Assembly: GCA_937901285.1 (NCBI GenBank)
Contig: CALCHI010000433.1
Span: 1 to 8,536 of the forward strand
Direction: 5' to 3'
Length of the DNA stretch: 8,536 bases
Source: UBA8437 sp003445035
GTDB taxonomy: Bacteria; Planctomycetota; Planctomycetia; Planctomycetales; Planctomycetaceae
The first letter of the stretch is position 1; every line of letters starts with the position of its first letter. Positions 6,427-8,536 of the stretch are shown in pieces. The notes beneath the pieces are model-generated. The model had not been told where the DNA came from and did no database searches. It saw only the letters and a list, made by a program, of their open reading frames with translations. The position numbers and the translations under genes are program-made.

Positions 6427-7527
6427 TCAGACCAGCGAACGCAGTCCGTCCACGACCTCGTCGACCTGGCCGGGCAACAGTTCGGGGAACATCGGCAACG
6501 AGAGAATCTCGGAGGCCAGGTTTTCGGCCACCGGAAACTCTCCTTCACTATACCCGAGATGAGCACAGCAGGGCTGGATGTGCAGGGGCAGGGGATAGTG
6601 GACTCCGGTTCCCACGCCGATGTCGTTCAACGACTGACGTATCCTGTCTCGCTCGGCCACTCGAACCACGAACAGGTGAAACACGTGTTCCCCCCCGTCC
6701 TGCTCCTTGAGGCAGCGGACACCATCGAGGTTCGACAGCTCCTGCAGGTAGTGGGCGGCCAGGTCTCGACGGCGGCTGTTCCAGTCGTCCAGGTGTGGCA
6801 GCTTGACGCCGAGCACGGCGGCCTGGATTCCGTCCATGCGATCGGTGCGGCCGATCAGTTCATGGAGGTAACGTTCGCGAGATCCGTGGTCCCGCAGCAT
6901 TCTCAATCGCTCGGCCAGTGCCTGGTCGTTGGTCGTCACACATCCCGCGTCGCCCAGTGCACCCAGGTTCTTGCTCGGATAGAAACTGAATGCGGCTGCA
7001 TCTCCCAGGCTTCCGGCCCGTCGGTTCTCCCTGCGGGCCCCGTGGGCCTGGCAGGCATCCTCGATCAGCATGAGCCCCTTCCCCGCCGCCAGGCTCTGCA
7101 ACGATGACATGGCGGCGGTCTGGCCGTAGAGGTGCACCGGCAGAATGGCCGCCGTCCGTTCGGTCACGGCTGCGGCCACGGCATCTGGATCGATCAGCGC
7201 GGTGTCTTCGTCGACATCGACGAACACCGGCGTGGCTCCGGCGAGCAAAACGGCTTCGGCATCGGCCACAAACGTGTTGACCGGCAGGATGACCTCGTCA
7301 TCGGGCCCGATGTCGGCCGCCCGCAACAGCAGTTCGAGTGCCCCGGTTCCCGACCCCAGTCCGACGCAGAACCGCGTCTCGCAGAACTCGGCAAACGCGA
7401 TCTCGAAAGCCTCCACCTCCGGGCCCCCCGCGAAGGCACACGAGTCCAGCACCCTGTCGATCGCCGCCCGCAGAGGCTCATCGAGTGCCTGGAGCTGGCT
7501 CGAGAGGTCGACAAACGGAACAGGCAT
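6427..7527 (-). CDS. DegT/DnrJ/EryC1 family PLP-dependent sugar aminotransferase
   Basis: A 366-residue fold-type I aminotransferase of full family length. It begins PVPFVDLSSQLQALDEPLRA, the usual start of this family. GSGTGAL (58-64) binds the PLP phosphate, NTFVADAEAVL (84-94) supplies the ring-stacking region, EDACQAHGA (156-164) provides Asp157 for the pyridine nitrogen, and SFYPSKNLGALGDAG (181-195) contains Lys186, the Schiff-base lysine. RMDGIQAAVL (230-239) and TGVHYPLPLHIQP (307-319) are further family hallmarks. One oddity: the family pattern G-x-N-x-R before the MDGIQAA motif reads GRTDR (226-230), so Thr228 replaces the usual Asn. Members transfer the amino group of glutamate to a keto sugar nucleotide; FdtB, DesV and WbpE are relatives. 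The dehydrogenase immediately upstream could supply the keto substrate, as in WbpB/WbpE-type 3-amino sugar pathways. The exact sugar is an inference. Confidence 0.92.
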   Translation of the reverse strand: MPVPFVDLSSQLQALDEPLRAAIDRVLDSCAFAGGPEVEAFEIAFAEFCETRFCVGLGSGTGALELLLRAADIGPDDEVILPVNTFVADAEAVLLAGATPVFVDVDEDTALIDPDAVAAAVTERTAAILPVHLYGQTAAMSSLQSLAAGKGLMLIEDACQAHGARRENRRAGSLGDAAAFSFYPSKNLGALGDAGCVTTNDQALAERLRMLRDHGSRERYLHELIGRTDRMDGIQAAVLGVKLPHLDDWNSRRRDLAAHYLQELSNLDGVRCLKEQDGGEHVFHLFVVRVAERDRIRQSLNDIGVGTGVHYPLPLHIQPCCAHLGYSEGEFPVAENLASEILSLPMFPELLPGQVDEVVDGLRSLV

Positions 7528-7545
7528 GATTGTGTCCGACCGGGT

Positions 7546-8536
7546 TCACAGCGTGACGAAGGCACCGTTCTGGGCCAACGAGCGATCGGCGGCTTCGAGC
7601 AGTTCAACGACCGCCAGGCCCTCGGCACCACCGCTGAGTGGTCGGCTTCCGTCCCGAATACACTCCAGGAAATGCGCCGTTTCGACCTGCAGGGCTTCGG
7701 CGCGATCGAGCGTCGGAATGCTCACGTCTCCGGCTCGATAAATCGGTTTCTGTGGCGTGACGTCCTCGCCGTCAAGATCCAGTACCACCCCCTTGTCGTA
7801 GACCTTCACTTTTTCACTTGGCTCGACATCATCGTAGACGATCATCCGGCGACTGCCTCCCAGCATCGTTCGCCGCACCTTGACCGGTGAAAGCCAACTG
7901 ACTCGGATCTGGGCGTGCAGTCCACTGGCATAGTGCAGGTTCAAGGTCGCCATCTCCTCTCGTCCTGATCCGACGTGCCGGTAACCGACCGCCTGCAACG
8001 TTGTGGGACGCTCGTCGAAGAGATAATCCAGGATCGACAGGTCGTGCGGGGCCAGATCCCAGATCACGTTGATGTCCTGTTGCAGGAGCCCGAGACTGAT
8101 CCGCTCGGAATCGAAGTAGTAGGGCGTCCCGACTTCCCCCTCCTCGAGCAGTGCCCGCATCTTGCGGACGGCGCCGGTGTAGAGGAACGTGTGGTCGACC
8201 ATCAGCACGACACCGGCGTCCTCGGCCAGGGAAATCAACTCGCGTGCCTCCTGGCTCGTGGTGGTCATCGGCTTCTCGATCAACACGTGCCGACCGCTCC
8301 GGATCACCTGTTGGGCCAGAGAAAAGTGGCTCGAGACGGGGGTGGCGATCGCCACGGCATCGACATCGTCGGAGCCCAGCAGTTCCTCCACGTCGCCCAC
8401 GATCCGCACCGCGGGGTAGAACCGGCCGGCAGTGGCCCGGGCCGCTTCGTCCAGGTCGCAGACGGCCGTGACGACGCAGGCATCCAGGCCGCTGAAATTG
8501 CGGACCAGGTTCGGGCCCCAGTAGCCGTAGCCGATA
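7546..8536 (-). CDS. Gfo/Idh/MocA family NAD(P)-dependent sugar dehydrogenase (partial, N-terminus cut)
   Basis: The reading frame is open to the right edge, so only the last 329 residues are seen and the true start lies outside. A GTG at 8409 is in frame but is not the start, because the frame beyond it encodes the Rossmann motif GYGYWGPNLVRNF (from about 8532), typical of WlbA/WbpB-like members, which usually sits about ten residues from the N-terminus. Later motifs: DAVAIATPVSSHF (59-71 of the visible part), HVLIEKPM with catalytic Lys88, VDHTFLYTGAV, and WDLAPHDLSILDYL with His164 in the active site. The C-terminal alpha/beta domain is complete. The family oxidises a sugar hydroxyl using NAD(P)+; WbpB/WlbA act at C3 of UDP-GlcNAc uronate, which is my best guess from context only. 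It is the first visible gene of the operon, 18 bases before the aminotransferase. Confidence 0.92.
   Translation of the reverse strand, partial: IGYGYWGPNLVRNFSGLDACVVTAVCDLDEAARATAGRFYPAVRIVGDVEELLGSDDVDAVAIATPVSSHFSLAQQVIRSGRHVLIEKPMTTTSQEARELISLAEDAGVVLMVDHTFLYTGAVRKMRALLEEGEVGTPYYFDSERISLGLLQQDINVIWDLAPHDLSILDYLFDERPTTLQAVGYRHVGSGREEMATLNLHYASGLHAQIRVSWLSPVKVRRTMLGGSRRMIVYDDVEPSEKVKVYDKGVVLDLDGEDVTPQKPIYRAGDVSIPTLDRAEALQVETAHFLECIRDGSRPLSGGAEGLAVVELLEAADRSLAQNGAFVTL

Noticed and set aside
5851..7107. 418-codon plus-strand open frame across the glycosyltransferase and aminotransferase
   Set aside because: It spans two recognisable genes in the opposite strand, and its protein has no domain signature. 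It is a composition shadow.
8409..8409. GTG at 8409 as the start of the dehydrogenase
   Set aside because: The frame upstream encodes the dinucleotide-binding GYGYWGPN motif essential to the family, so the gene continues past the right edge.

Overview
The window is a GC-rich, gene-dense bacterial segment. A secreted LamG/CBM9-like/GH123-like protein, a WD40 repeat remnant, a Gfo/Idh/MocA oxidoreductase beginning GYGYWGPN and mostly weak Shine-Dalgarno sequences together suggest a member of the Planctomycetota. That assignment is an inference from gene content, not from a phylogenetic marker.

Layout, left to right: (1) Positions 1-536, minus strand: the N-terminal 178 residues of a Mre11/SbcD/YhaO-type metallophosphoesterase, whose C-terminus lies beyond the left edge. 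(2) Positions 537-892: a gene-poor spacer that contains one clear but orphan WD40 repeat in the plus direction, probably the relic of a decayed WD40 gene. (3) Positions 893-3877, plus: a 994-residue exported protein with signal peptide, LamG-like domain, CBM9/DOMON-like domain and a GH123-like (DUF4091) catalytic region. (4) Positions 4050-5648, plus: a radical SAM enzyme with an N-terminal B12-binding-like domain (BchE-like class), substrate unknown. (5) Positions 5653-5669: a GC hairpin between convergent genes. (6) Positions 8536-5710, minus: a tight three-gene operon read right to left, consisting of a Gfo/Idh/MocA dehydrogenase (N-terminus off the right edge), a DegT/DnrJ/EryC1 aminotransferase and a family 2 glycosyltransferase, with gaps of only 18 and 12 bases.

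Functionally, the minus-strand operon reads as making and transferring an amino sugar: the dehydrogenase oxidises a sugar nucleotide to a keto sugar, the PLP enzyme aminates it, and a GT2 enzyme transfers it or another sugar to a carrier. This suits surface polysaccharide or glycolipid assembly. The B12-type radical SAM enzyme is convergent with this operon and could modify a lipid or sugar in the same pathway, but that is only proximity. The GH123-like protein is probably an extracytoplasmic polysaccharide-processing enzyme.

I saw no tRNA, rRNA, CRISPR array, insertion sequence or phage gene. Nothing here clearly forms a new defence or mobile system. The least explained items are the substrate of the radical SAM enzyme, the activity of the GH123-like protein and the WD40 relic.
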